A model generated the notes under the pieces. That model had not been told where the DNA came from. It made no database searches and saw only the letters and a list, made by a program, of their open reading frames with translations. The position numbers and the translations under genes are program-made. Shown piece by piece: positions 41,108 through 50,144 of a stretch of 64,000 nucleotides of DNA (positions are counted from its first letter, which is position 1; every line of letters starts with the position of its first letter). The DNA lies in the NCBI RefSeq assembly GCF_039524015.1, contig NZ_BAAAGF010000001.1, positions 806,001-870,000 on the forward strand, written 5' to 3'. Origin of the DNA: Gaetbulibacter_B jejuensis. GTDB taxonomy: Bacteria; Bacteroidota; Bacteroidia; Flavobacteriales; Flavobacteriaceae.

Positions 41108-43057
41108 ATGAAAACGTACACACCTATATTTTTAATGCTTCTATTGGTTTTAAGTGTGTCTTGTAAAGAGCAAACTTCTACATCAATAGCCAGCAGTCAA
41201 CCTAAAGCGTTGATTGATAAAAACGATATTGATCGCGTAGAACCACCTAATTGGTGGACTGGTTTTAAAAATGATAGCTTGCAGTTATTAGTACATCACC
41301 AAAATATTGGGAGTTACCAACCAAGTATTGAATATCCTGGAGTAACTATTGCACATGTAAGTAAAGCAGAAAAAAGCAATAACTACCTGTTTATAGATGT
41401 CATCATTTCAAACAGTACCAAAGCAGGAACTTTCAATATCATATTTAAGAATGATAACAACGAAGAACTAGTAACAACTTACGAGCTTAAAGCTAGAGAA
41501 AAATCAGCTGAAGATTTTGTAGGGTTTAATAGTTCAGATGCTATTTATCTAATCACACCAGATCGTTTTGCAAACGCTAATCCAAACAATGATACGTTTG
41601 ATAATCTAAACGAAAAACACATAGATAGAACCAATGATTATGCACGTCATGGAGGCGATCTTCAAGGAATTACAGAGCATGTAAACTATATTAAAGATTT
41701 AGGTTTTACTGCTGTTTGGCCTTGTCCTGTGCTAACTAACGACATGCATCATGCATCGTATCATGGTTATGCTATTACTGATTATTATCAAGTAGATCCA
41801 AGATTTGGTACAACCGAAGACTACCGAAAATTAGCTGACGAATTACGAAAAAATAATATGAAGCTAATTATGGACCAAGTCGCAAACCATTGCGGTTTGG
41901 AACATTGGTGGATGAAAGACTTACCATTTAGTGATTGGGTAAATTACCAAGCGCATTACGAAGCAAATAAAGCTACTTGGAGTAATGAGATTGTAAAACG
42001 TTCATCACACAGAAGAACGGTAAACCAAGATAACTATGCTTCAAAAATTGATAAACAAGAAATGAGTGATGGTTGGTTTGTGCAAGCAATGCCAGATCTT
42101 AATCAACGTAATCCGTTTATGGCAAAGTATCTTATTCAAAATAGTATTTGGTGGATAGAAACACTAGGCCTTGGTGGTATTCGACAAGATACTTATCCAT
42201 ATCCTGACAAAGATTTCATGAGCGATTGGGCTGGAGCTATAATGGCAGAATATCCAAATTTTAATATTGTAGGTGAAGAATGGTCAAGCAATCCGTTGTT
42301 AATTGGATATTGGCAAGATGGTCATCAAAATGCAGATGGTTATGACTCTAACTTACGCTCAACAATGGATTTTGCTATGCAAGAAAAAATAGTTTCTGGA
42401 TTAAAAAACGAAGAAACTTGGGGAACTGGTCTTAAAGAAATATACACAGCATTGGCTAATGATTTTCATTATACAAGACCTGAAGACATTTTAGTGTTTC
42501 CAGACAACCACGATATGAGCCGTATTTTTACGCAATTACAAGGTGATATTACCAACACGAAAATGGCGTTGAGCTATTTGGCAGTATTACCGCGTACGTT
42601 TCAAATGTATTATGGTACAGAAATCTTAATGAATGATTTTGATAAACCAGGTGATCACGGATTAATTCGTACCGATTTTCCTGGTGGTTGGGAAGGTGAT
42701 GCCGTAAATGCATTTACAGGCGACAATCTGGAAGAAACTAAAAAAGATATGCAGAGTTATGTCTCTAAATTGATGAATTTTAGAAAAAACTCTAAAGCCA
42801 TTCATAATGGAAAAACCATGCACTTTGCACCAGAAAACAACACCTATGTTTTAGCAAGGTTTAATGATGACGAAACAGTTGTTCATATTCTGAACAAAAA
42901 TGAAGACACTTTTAATTTGAACACAAACCGATTTGAAGAATTAGGTTTAACAGGAAAAACATTAAAAAATGTATTTACAGGAGAAACTGTAATTTGGAAA
43001 GATAGCATTGTTTTAAAAGAAAAAGGAGCCATAGTATTAACAACAAAACTTAAATGA
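41108..43057 (+). CDS. GH13 neopullulanase/cyclomaltodextrinase-like lipoprotein
   Basis: 649 aa. Lipobox LSVSC with Cys19. An N-terminal beta domain (about 40-130, PPNWWTGFKNDSLQLLVHH, as in SusA/neopullulanase-type enzymes) is followed by the barrel with nucleophile Asp361 (GGIRQDTYPYPD), acid/base Glu390 (NIVGEEWSS), Asp469 (FPDNHDMSR), DQVANHCG (region I) and a C-terminal beta domain. It should cut maltodextrins or pullulan into maltose or panose in the periplasm; CKEQTS has little acidic signal for surface display. The 3' end overlaps the esterase-GH31 gene by ATGA. Confidence 0.9.
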   Translation: MKTYTPIFLMLLLVLSVSCKEQTSTSIASSQPKALIDKNDIDRVEPPNWWTGFKNDSLQLLVHHQNIGSYQPSIEYPGVTIAHVSKAEKSNNYLFIDVIISNSTKAGTFNIIFKNDNNEELVTTYELKAREKSAEDFVGFNSSDAIYLITPDRFANANPNNDTFDNLNEKHIDRTNDYARHGGDLQGITEHVNYIKDLGFTAVWPCPVLTNDMHHASYHGYAITDYYQVDPRFGTTEDYRKLADELRKNNMKLIMDQVANHCGLEHWWMKDLPFSDWVNYQAHYEANKATWSNEIVKRSSHRRTVNQDNYASKIDKQEMSDGWFVQAMPDLNQRNPFMAKYLIQNSIWWIETLGLGGIRQDTYPYPDKDFMSDWAGAIMAEYPNFNIVGEEWSSNPLLIGYWQDGHQNADGYDSNLRSTMDFAMQEKIVSGLKNEETWGTGLKEIYTALANDFHYTRPEDILVFPDNHDMSRIFTQLQGDITNTKMALSYLAVLPRTFQMYYGTEILMNDFDKPGDHGLIRTDFPGGWEGDAVNAFTGDNLEETKKDMQSYVSKLMNFRKNSKAIHNGKTMHFAPENNTYVLARFNDDETVVHILNKNEDTFNLNTNRFEELGLTGKTLKNVFTGETVIWKDSIVLKEKGAIVLTTKLK

Positions 43058-46000
43058 AACAACTAACCTACATCTTATGTCTTCTTTTATTCCAAACAAC
43101 ATTTGCTCAAGTTACTATTGTTGTAGAGCAAGTGCCAAAGGAAACACCAGAAAATGCTTCAATATTTATTTCAGGTGATTTTGAAGGTTGGTCTGGAGGA
43201 CAAAAAGCCTATCAATTAGAGTTACAAGATGGTCGTTATACCATCACATTACCTCAAAGCGAAGGCACTATTAATTTCAAGTTTACTCAAGGTGCTTGGA
43301 GTTCTGTTGAGTGTGACAAAAAAGGTTTTGCTATTGAAAATCGTAGTTACACATTTGGTAGTAAACCAGATACTTTAAAACTAAAGATAGTAGGTTGGGA
43401 CAATTTATTTGATGTTGAAAATGCTTCAACAGTCACAAAGCAGGTTACAGTTCTATCAGATACGTTCAACATGCCGCAACTCAACCGCAAACGTCGTGTT
43501 TGGTTGTATTTGCCAGCAGATTATCAGACCTCAAATCAATCGTATCCTGTTGTGTATATGCACGACGGACAAAATTTATTTGATAAAAAAACATCTTCAT
43601 ATTCAAATGAATGGAGTGTTGATGAAACACTAGATAAACTATTTCGAAATAAAAATTTAAAGCTTATAGTTGTTGGTATTGATAATGGCGCTGATAAGCG
43701 TCTGGATGAGTATTCACCTTTCAAAAATGAAAAATATGGCGGAGGCGAAGGCGATGCTTATTTAGAGTTTATCGTCAATACACTAAAACCATACATTGAT
43801 GCTAATTACAACACCTTAAAAGATAAAAAGCACACAGCCATTTTTGGGAGTTCAATGGGAGGTTTAATTTCGCATTATGCAGCCTTAAAATATCCTAACG
43901 TATTCGGAAAAATAGGTGTGTATTCACCAGCATTTTGGTTTGCACCAGAAATTGAAAATTACACAAAATCACATGCAAATCTAAACGATACAAAAATGTA
44001 TTTCCTTGCAGGTGGAAAAGAAGGTAAAAAAGCAGGTTTTGATGAGATAAGTCAGACCGTTAAAGACATGAATCAAATGATTTCTGTTTTAAAAAACAAT
44101 GGTTTTTCAGCTGAAAACATAAGGTCAAAAGTTGTTCCTGACGGAAAACACAACGAAACATTATGGCGAGAAAATTTTGAAGAAGCTATTACGTGGTTGT
44201 TTCAAGATGCTATAAAAACGCGTGAGTTTGTTAATGCTTCTTTTAATAATAATGAGCTAAACGTGAAAGTATCTGATGGTTCATATAACATTCAATTCTT
44301 TACATCTAAAATTGCAGAAACCACCTTTCTGCCAAAAGGTGAAACTGCGAGAGCAAAGCCATCTCACGCAGTGGTTTTAAACAAAGGGTTTTCTGATATT
44401 CAATTTTCTGAAACCAATTCAGAAGTGACGTTAAAATCTAAAGATTTATCGGTTCTTATAACCAAATCACCTTTCAATATTTCGTATTGGAAAGACGGAA
44501 AAGAAGTCATTTCAGAAAAAAATGGCTACAAAAAAAATGATGCTTTTGAGACCATTCAATTTAGTTTAACACCTGATGAAGTGTTGTATGGAGCTGGAAC
44601 AAGAGCTTTAGGAATGAATCGTCGTGGTCATCGTTTGCAGCTTTATAATAAAGCGCATTATGGCTATGAAACTACAAGTGAGTTAATGAATTTTACCTTG
44701 CCAATTGTGATGTCGTCAAAACAGTATATGGTACATTTTGACAATGCTCCAATAGGATATTTAGATTTAGATAGTAAAGGCGACAATACACTAACTTACG
44801 AAACCATTTCTGGTCGTAAAACGTATCAAGTCATTGTTGGGGATTCTTGGTATGATGTCATAGATAATTACACCGATTTAACAGGAAAACAACCTATGTT
44901 GCCTCGTTGGGCTTTAGGAAATTTTTCAAGCAGATTTGGTTATCATTCTCAAGAAGAAACATTAAAAACCATTGATGCTTTTAGAAAAGAACATATTCCT
45001 GTTGACGCAGTGATTCTGGATTTGTATTGGTTTGGAAAAGAGGTTATGGGAACCATGGGTAATTTAGAATTTCATAGAGATTCGTTTCCAAATCCAAAAC
45101 AAATGATTAAGGAATTACAGGGCAAAAATGTAGAAACAATTCTCATTACAGAACCATTTATATTAACAACTTCTAACCGTTGGAACGAAGCGGTTACTAA
45201 CAATGTTTTAGCAAAAGATAGCTTGGGCAACCCAGCAACCTATGATTTTTTCTTCGGAAACACAGGCTTGGTAGATGTATATAGTAAGTCTGGTTACAAT
45301 TGGTTTAAAGGCATAAATAAAGACTTGTTGAATCTTGGTGTAACTGGAATTTGGGGAGATTTAGGAGAACCCGAAGTACATCCTTTCAGTGTAATTCATG
45401 CAACAGGAACAGCTGATGAAGTTCATAATACTTTTGGTCACGATTGGGCAAAACTGGTTCAAGATGCTTTTCATGAAGCTTTACCAAATCAACGACCATT
45501 TATTTTAATGCGTGCTGGTTATTCAGGTTCGCAACGCTATGGTTTAGTGCCTTGGTCTGGAGACGTCAACAGAACTTGGGGCGGATTACAAAGTCAGCCA
45601 GAAATTGCATTGCAAATGGGAATGCAAGGATTAGCCTATATGCATAGTGATCTTGGTGGTTTTGCAGGAGCAAACCTTGATGATGAACTGTATGTGCGTT
45701 GGCTTCAGTATGGCGTTTTTCAACCAATTTATAGACCTCATGCGCAAGAAGACGTTCCTAGTGAACCGGTTTTTAGAAGTGAGAAAGTCAAAGCCTTGGC
45801 AAAACAAGCCATAGAATTACGCTACAAGTTGTTGCCTTATAATTACAACCTTATGTTTGAAAACAACCAAACAGGAGCACCATTAATGCGACCATTGTTT
45901 TTTGAAGAGTGTAAAGATATTTTATATAGTGATGATACTGCCTATTTATGGGGAAGTGATATTTTGGTTTCACCAGTGACCTATGCTGGAGCAAAAAATC

Positions 46001-46542
46001 AAGTGATTTATCTGCCAAAAACATCTAATTGGTTTGATTTTTATTCTGATGAATTATACAAAGGAGGTCATCCAATTAATTACGAAATAAAAGAGAATAG
46101 CATACCAACATTTGTGAGAGGAGGAAGTTTTATTCCTATGGCAAAACCAATGCAATCAACAAAAACCTACAATGGTTCGGTATTAGAACTTCATTATTAT
46201 TATGATAAAGATGTAGGAAATAGTGATTATCAAATGTATAATGACAATGGTTCAACTATTAATGCTTTTGAAAAAGGGAACTACGAAATTCTCGAATTCA
46301 AATCTGAAAGCAATCAACGCTATTTAGAATTTGAGTTTAATGCAGAAATTGGCAAGCATTTTTCAAGTGAAATAAAAGAAATCGAGCTTGTTATTCATAA
46401 CATTTCTAAAACACCAAAAACAATAAAAGTAGGAAGTCAAAAAGTTGAAGGTGATTACAATATCAATAATGAAACCTTAAGACTTGATGTGATTTGGGAT
46501 ACTACAACCGAGAAAGAAATTAAAATAAAGCTTAACAAATAA
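43054..46542 (+). CDS. Fusion: CBM-like domain, esterase and GH31 alpha-glucosidase
   Basis: 1162 aa. Signal peptide 1-18 (LLLFQTTFA). Module 1 (about 20-115) is a starch-binding-like beta sandwich (ASIFISGDFEGWSGG, GRYTITLP). Module 2 (about 125-390) is an alpha/beta hydrolase of the esterase D/Fes type: RRVWLYLPADY, YMHDGQNLFD, nucleophile Ser267 in FGSSMGG and His366 in DGKHNE. Module 3 (about 400-1120) is GH31: YGAGTRALGMNRRG, VILDLYWFGK, nucleophile Asp769 in GIWGDLGEPE, acid/base Asp837 in PWSGDVNR, and RPHAQEDVPSEP. The alpha-glucosidase would remove terminal glucose, while the esterase could strip acyl groups or other esters from the glucan. Its start overlaps the preceding stop (ATGA). 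Confidence 0.9.
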   Translation: MKQLTYILCLLLFQTTFAQVTIVVEQVPKETPENASIFISGDFEGWSGGQKAYQLELQDGRYTITLPQSEGTINFKFTQGAWSSVECDKKGFAIENRSYTFGSKPDTLKLKIVGWDNLFDVENASTVTKQVTVLSDTFNMPQLNRKRRVWLYLPADYQTSNQSYPVVYMHDGQNLFDKKTSSYSNEWSVDETLDKLFRNKNLKLIVVGIDNGADKRLDEYSPFKNEKYGGGEGDAYLEFIVNTLKPYIDANYNTLKDKKHTAIFGSSMGGLISHYAALKYPNVFGKIGVYSPAFWFAPEIENYTKSHANLNDTKMYFLAGGKEGKKAGFDEISQTVKDMNQMISVLKNNGFSAENIRSKVVPDGKHNETLWRENFEEAITWLFQDAIKTREFVNASFNNNELNVKVSDGSYNIQFFTSKIAETTFLPKGETARAKPSHAVVLNKGFSDIQFSETNSEVTLKSKDLSVLITKSPFNISYWKDGKEVISEKNGYKKNDAFETIQFSLTPDEVLYGAGTRALGMNRRGHRLQLYNKAHYGYETTSELMNFTLPIVMSSKQYMVHFDNAPIGYLDLDSKGDNTLTYETISGRKTYQVIVGDSWYDVIDNYTDLTGKQPMLPRWALGNFSSRFGYHSQEETLKTIDAFRKEHIPVDAVILDLYWFGKEVMGTMGNLEFHRDSFPNPKQMIKELQGKNVETILITEPFILTTSNRWNEAVTNNVLAKDSLGNPATYDFFFGNTGLVDVYSKSGYNWFKGINKDLLNLGVTGIWGDLGEPEVHPFSVIHATGTADEVHNTFGHDWAKLVQDAFHEALPNQRPFILMRAGYSGSQRYGLVPWSGDVNRTWGGLQSQPEIALQMGMQGLAYMHSDLGGFAGANLDDELYVRWLQYGVFQPIYRPHAQEDVPSEPVFRSEKVKALAKQAIELRYKLLPYNYNLMFENNQTGAPLMRPLFFEECKDILYSDDTAYLWGSDILVSPVTYAGAKNQVIYLPKTSNWFDFYSDELYKGGHPINYEIKENSIPTFVRGGSFIPMAKPMQSTKTYNGSVLELHYYYDKDVGNSDYQMYNDNGSTINAFEKGNYEILEFKSESNQRYLEFEFNAEIGKHFSSEIKEIELVIHNISKTPKTIKVGSQKVEGDYNINNETLRLDVIWDTTTEKEIKIKLNK

Positions 46543-46543
46543 T

Positions 46544-48442
46544 ATGCGTTCAAACTATATAGTTGCTCTAATTTTAATCGCTTCAGTGATATTCAGTTGT
46601 AAAAATGAAAACAACACGACATCAAATAATAGTGAATTGAAAGCAAATGCAACAAAGCAAAAAATGAAAAAGAAAGAAGTCGTTTATCAAGTATTTACAA
46701 GACTATTCGGAAATACCAATACCAACAACAAACCTTGGGGAACTTTAGAAGAAAATGGCGTTGGTAAATTCAATGACTTCACAGATAAAGCACTTGCTGA
46801 AATCAAAGATCTTGGAGTCACACATATTTGGTACACAGGTGTGCCACATCATGATGTGATTACTGATTATACTGAATTCGGCATTTCTAACGACGATCCA
46901 GATATTGTAAAAGGTCGCGCAGGTTCGCCTTATGCCGTAAAGGATTACTATAATGTCAATCCAGATTTAGCCGATAATGTTGAGAATAGACTACAAGAGT
47001 TTGAAGCTTTAATTGAGCGTTCACACAACGCAGGTTTAAAAGTGTTAATAGACATTGTGCCAAACCATGTAGCTCGTAATTATCAGAGTTTAACGAATCC
47101 TGAAGGTGTAACAGATTTTGGTGCAGAAGATGACAAAACCGTGACTTACGCAGTCAATAACAACTTTTATTACAATCCAGGAGAACCATTTAAAGTGCCA
47201 AATTGGGAAAATGGTTACCAACCTTTGGGAGGCGAAAATCACCCAAAAGCTGATAGTAAGTTTGAGGAAATTCCTGCAAAATGGACAGGTAATGGTTCAA
47301 GAGCGTCGCAGCCAAATATGCACGATTGGTACGAAACCGTAAAAGTTAACTATGGAATAAATCCAGAAGGTAAAAAGGATTTTGATGAATTACCTGAAGG
47401 TTTCGATAACGAAGATTACAAAGCACATTATAACTTTTGGAAAGACAAAACCATACCAAGTTCTTGGGTAAAGTTTAAAGACATTGCACTGTATTGGACA
47501 GCCAAAGGCGTAGACGGTTTCCGATTTGATATGGCAGAAATGGTACCTGTGGAATTTTGGAGTTATATGAATTCGCACATCAAAATGCAGAATCCAGATG
47601 CCTTTTTACTCGCTGAGGTTTATCAACCGCATTTGTACAGAGATTACATCAAAAAAGGAAAAATGGATTACCTGTACGATAAAGTACAATTGTATGACAC
47701 CATAAAACACGTGATGCAAGGTCACGGAAGCACTTACAATATTCCGCCAATTCAAGAGGATTTAAAAGATATTGAGCATCATATGCTTCATTTTTTAGAA
47801 AATCACGATGAACAGCGTATTGCGAGTCCAGATTTTGCAGGTAATGCTGAAAAAGGAAAGCCAGCAATGGTGGTGTCTGCAACTATAAGCACATCGCCAA
47901 CAATGGTATATTTCGGTCAGGAATTTGGCGAAAAAGCCGAAGAAGATTTAGGTTTTGGCGACCCAACCCGAACCTCAATTTTCGATTATGGAAGTGTACC
48001 AAGCGTTGTGCGTTGGGTAAACAACAAACAGTTTGATGGAGGACAATCTACCGAAGACGAAAAAACATTGAGAGATTTTTATAAGCGCTTATTAAACTTC
48101 ACGATTACCAGTGACGCTTTAATGGGAGACTATCAAGATTTGCATCATTACAATCAACAACATACTGAGTGGTACAACGATAAGGTCTTAAGTTTTGCAC
48201 GTTGGAGTGAAGATGAAAAACTCATTGTAATTTCAAACTTTAATGCAGAAAACACCTATGGTTTTGAATTGCAATTACCAGAAGATTTGGTCTCAAAATT
48301 AGCTTTGAAAGAAGGAGACTATCAAGTGGAAGATCAGTTGTACAAGAATTATACGTCAACCTTAAAAGTTGAAAACAGTAGAGCAAAAGTGAGGATAGAT
48401 ATAAAACCTCTGGAATCTTTCATTCTAAAAATCAAAGAATAA
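46544..48442 (+). CDS. GH13 alpha-amylase-family lipoprotein
   Basis: 632 aa. Lipobox VIFSC with Cys19. The barrel starts at VVYQVFTRLFGNTN and carries IDIVPNHVAR (region I), nucleophile Asp329 in GFRFDMAEM (region II), acid/base Glu358 in FLLAEVYQP (region III) and HFLENHDEQR (region IV). A C-terminal beta domain (about 550-632) ends the protein. It probably hydrolyses maltooligosaccharides in the periplasm or at the outer membrane. There is 1 bp between its start and the GH31 fusion stop. It shares no close similarity with the two other GH13 lipoproteins of the operon beyond the catalytic motifs, so they are not recent duplicates. Confidence 0.9.
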   Translation: MRSNYIVALILIASVIFSCKNENNTTSNNSELKANATKQKMKKKEVVYQVFTRLFGNTNTNNKPWGTLEENGVGKFNDFTDKALAEIKDLGVTHIWYTGVPHHDVITDYTEFGISNDDPDIVKGRAGSPYAVKDYYNVNPDLADNVENRLQEFEALIERSHNAGLKVLIDIVPNHVARNYQSLTNPEGVTDFGAEDDKTVTYAVNNNFYYNPGEPFKVPNWENGYQPLGGENHPKADSKFEEIPAKWTGNGSRASQPNMHDWYETVKVNYGINPEGKKDFDELPEGFDNEDYKAHYNFWKDKTIPSSWVKFKDIALYWTAKGVDGFRFDMAEMVPVEFWSYMNSHIKMQNPDAFLLAEVYQPHLYRDYIKKGKMDYLYDKVQLYDTIKHVMQGHGSTYNIPPIQEDLKDIEHHMLHFLENHDEQRIASPDFAGNAEKGKPAMVVSATISTSPTMVYFGQEFGEKAEEDLGFGDPTRTSIFDYGSVPSVVRWVNNKQFDGGQSTEDEKTLRDFYKRLLNFTITSDALMGDYQDLHHYNQQHTEWYNDKVLSFARWSEDEKLIVISNFNAENTYGFELQLPEDLVSKLALKEGDYQVEDQLYKNYTSTLKVENSRAKVRIDIKPLESFILKIKE

Positions 48443-48475
48443 TTTAAATTCTAGTTACGCAGAAAATAAACACCA

Positions 48476-50134
48476 ATGAAAAAATTAACTCTAGCAATAC
48501 TTACGATTACCTTAGCAATGTCTTGCAATCAAGAACAGAAGCAAGAAGCACCAAAACCAGTAACACCATTTGTCTGGGAAGGTGCTAACTTATATTTTTT
48601 ATTGACAGACAGATTCAATAACGGAGACACCTCTAACGATGTTAACTTTGACAGAACAAAAGAAACGGGAAAATTGCGTGGTTTTGAAGGAGGCGACATC
48701 AAAGGGATTACACAAAAAATTAAAGAAGGCTATTTTACCGATTTGGGCATAAATGCAATTTGGATGACACCAATTGTAGAGCAAATCCATGGAGGAACAG
48801 ATGAAGGTACAGGTTTTACTTATGGTTTTCACGGTTATTGGGCAAAAGATTGGACTAAAATTGATCCAAATTTCGGAACTGAAGAGGATTTGAAAGAACT
48901 GGTAAAGGAAGCACACGCAAAAGGAATTCGTATTGTGCTAGATGCTGTTATAAACCACACAGGACCTGTGACAGAAAAAGACCCAGTTTGGCCAGACGAA
49001 TGGGTAAGAACAGACAAGCAATGTACTTATGATAGTTATGATAACACCATCAGTTGTACATTGGTAGCTAACCTTCCAGATATCAGAACTGAAAGTAATG
49101 AAAATGTGGAACTACCACCACAATTGGTAGAAAAATGGAAAGCAGAAGGTCGTTACGAGCAAGAAGTGAAAGAGCTCGATGCTTTTTTTGAACGAACAGG
49201 GCATCCAAGAGCACCTCGTTTTTACATAATGAAATGGTTAACGGATTACATTACTGATTTTGGTATTGATGGTTACCGTGTAGATACCGTAAAACACACA
49301 GAAGAATATGTATGGCAAGAGTTTAAGAAAGAATGTGATTATGCTTTTGAAACGTATAAGAAAAACAATCCAGATAAGGTTTTAGACGGTAACAACTTCT
49401 ATTTGGTTGGCGAAGTGTATAACTATGGCATTAGTGGAGGACAATTTTATGATTATGGAGATAGAAAAGTGAACTATTTTAATCCACCAAGTTTTCAAAG
49501 TTTAATCAATTTTGAATTCAAATGGAACTCAAAAGAGTTGAGTTATGAAGATGCGTTTAAAAAATATAATGATAGTTTAAAAGGTCCATTAAAAGGTTTT
49601 GGAACATTAAATTATTTAAGTTCTCACGATGATGGTAGTCCGTTTGATGCTAAAAGAGAAAAACCATACGAGACCGCAAATAGATTATTACTATCACCAG
49701 GAACATCGCAAGTTTATTATGGAGATGAGTCTGCAAGATCATTGGTTATAGAAGGCACTGAAGGTGATGCTACCTTACGTTCATTTATGAATTGGGAAGC
49801 TTTAAATTCAGACCCAAAAACAAAAGCAGTTTTAGAGCATTGGCAAAAGTTGGGACAATTCAGAACAAATCATCCTGCTGTAGGTGCTGGTAAGCATCAA
49901 ATGATAACCCAAGAGCCTTATTTATTTTACAGAAGCTATCAGCAAGGCGACTTTAAAGATTTGGTAATTGTTGGTTTAGACTTACCAAAAGGCGAAAAAG
50001 TTATCGATGTTTCTAAAGTTTTTGAAGAAGGAGATAAACTTCAAGATGCATATTCTGGTGTTAAAGCCACTGTAGAAAATGGAAAAATTATCATAAATTC
50101 GAATGCTAATATCATTTTAATCGAAAGACAATAA
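48476..50134 (+). CDS. GH13 alpha-amylase-family lipoprotein
   Basis: 552 aa. Lipobox LAMSC with Cys17 (CNQEQK). The barrel starts with ANLYFLLTDRFNNGDTSND, which includes the calcium-site DRFNNGD common in alpha-amylases. LDAVINHTG (region I), nucleophile Asp270 (GYRVDTVKH), acid/base Glu313 (LVGEVYNYG) and LSSHDDGSPFD (region IV) are intact. A long insertion (about 160-250, with CTYDSYDNTISCTLVANLPD) lies between regions I and II; its two Cys may form a disulfide. It should cut maltodextrins into small sugars; cytoplasmic action is ruled out by the lipoprotein signal. It is followed by the GH97 gene after 10 bp. Confidence 0.9.
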   Translation: MKKLTLAILTITLAMSCNQEQKQEAPKPVTPFVWEGANLYFLLTDRFNNGDTSNDVNFDRTKETGKLRGFEGGDIKGITQKIKEGYFTDLGINAIWMTPIVEQIHGGTDEGTGFTYGFHGYWAKDWTKIDPNFGTEEDLKELVKEAHAKGIRIVLDAVINHTGPVTEKDPVWPDEWVRTDKQCTYDSYDNTISCTLVANLPDIRTESNENVELPPQLVEKWKAEGRYEQEVKELDAFFERTGHPRAPRFYIMKWLTDYITDFGIDGYRVDTVKHTEEYVWQEFKKECDYAFETYKKNNPDKVLDGNNFYLVGEVYNYGISGGQFYDYGDRKVNYFNPPSFQSLINFEFKWNSKELSYEDAFKKYNDSLKGPLKGFGTLNYLSSHDDGSPFDAKREKPYETANRLLLSPGTSQVYYGDESARSLVIEGTEGDATLRSFMNWEALNSDPKTKAVLEHWQKLGQFRTNHPAVGAGKHQMITQEPYLFYRSYQQGDFKDLVIVGLDLPKGEKVIDVSKVFEEGDKLQDAYSGVKATVENGKIIINSNANIILIERQ

Positions 50135-50144
50135 ATCAATCTTA

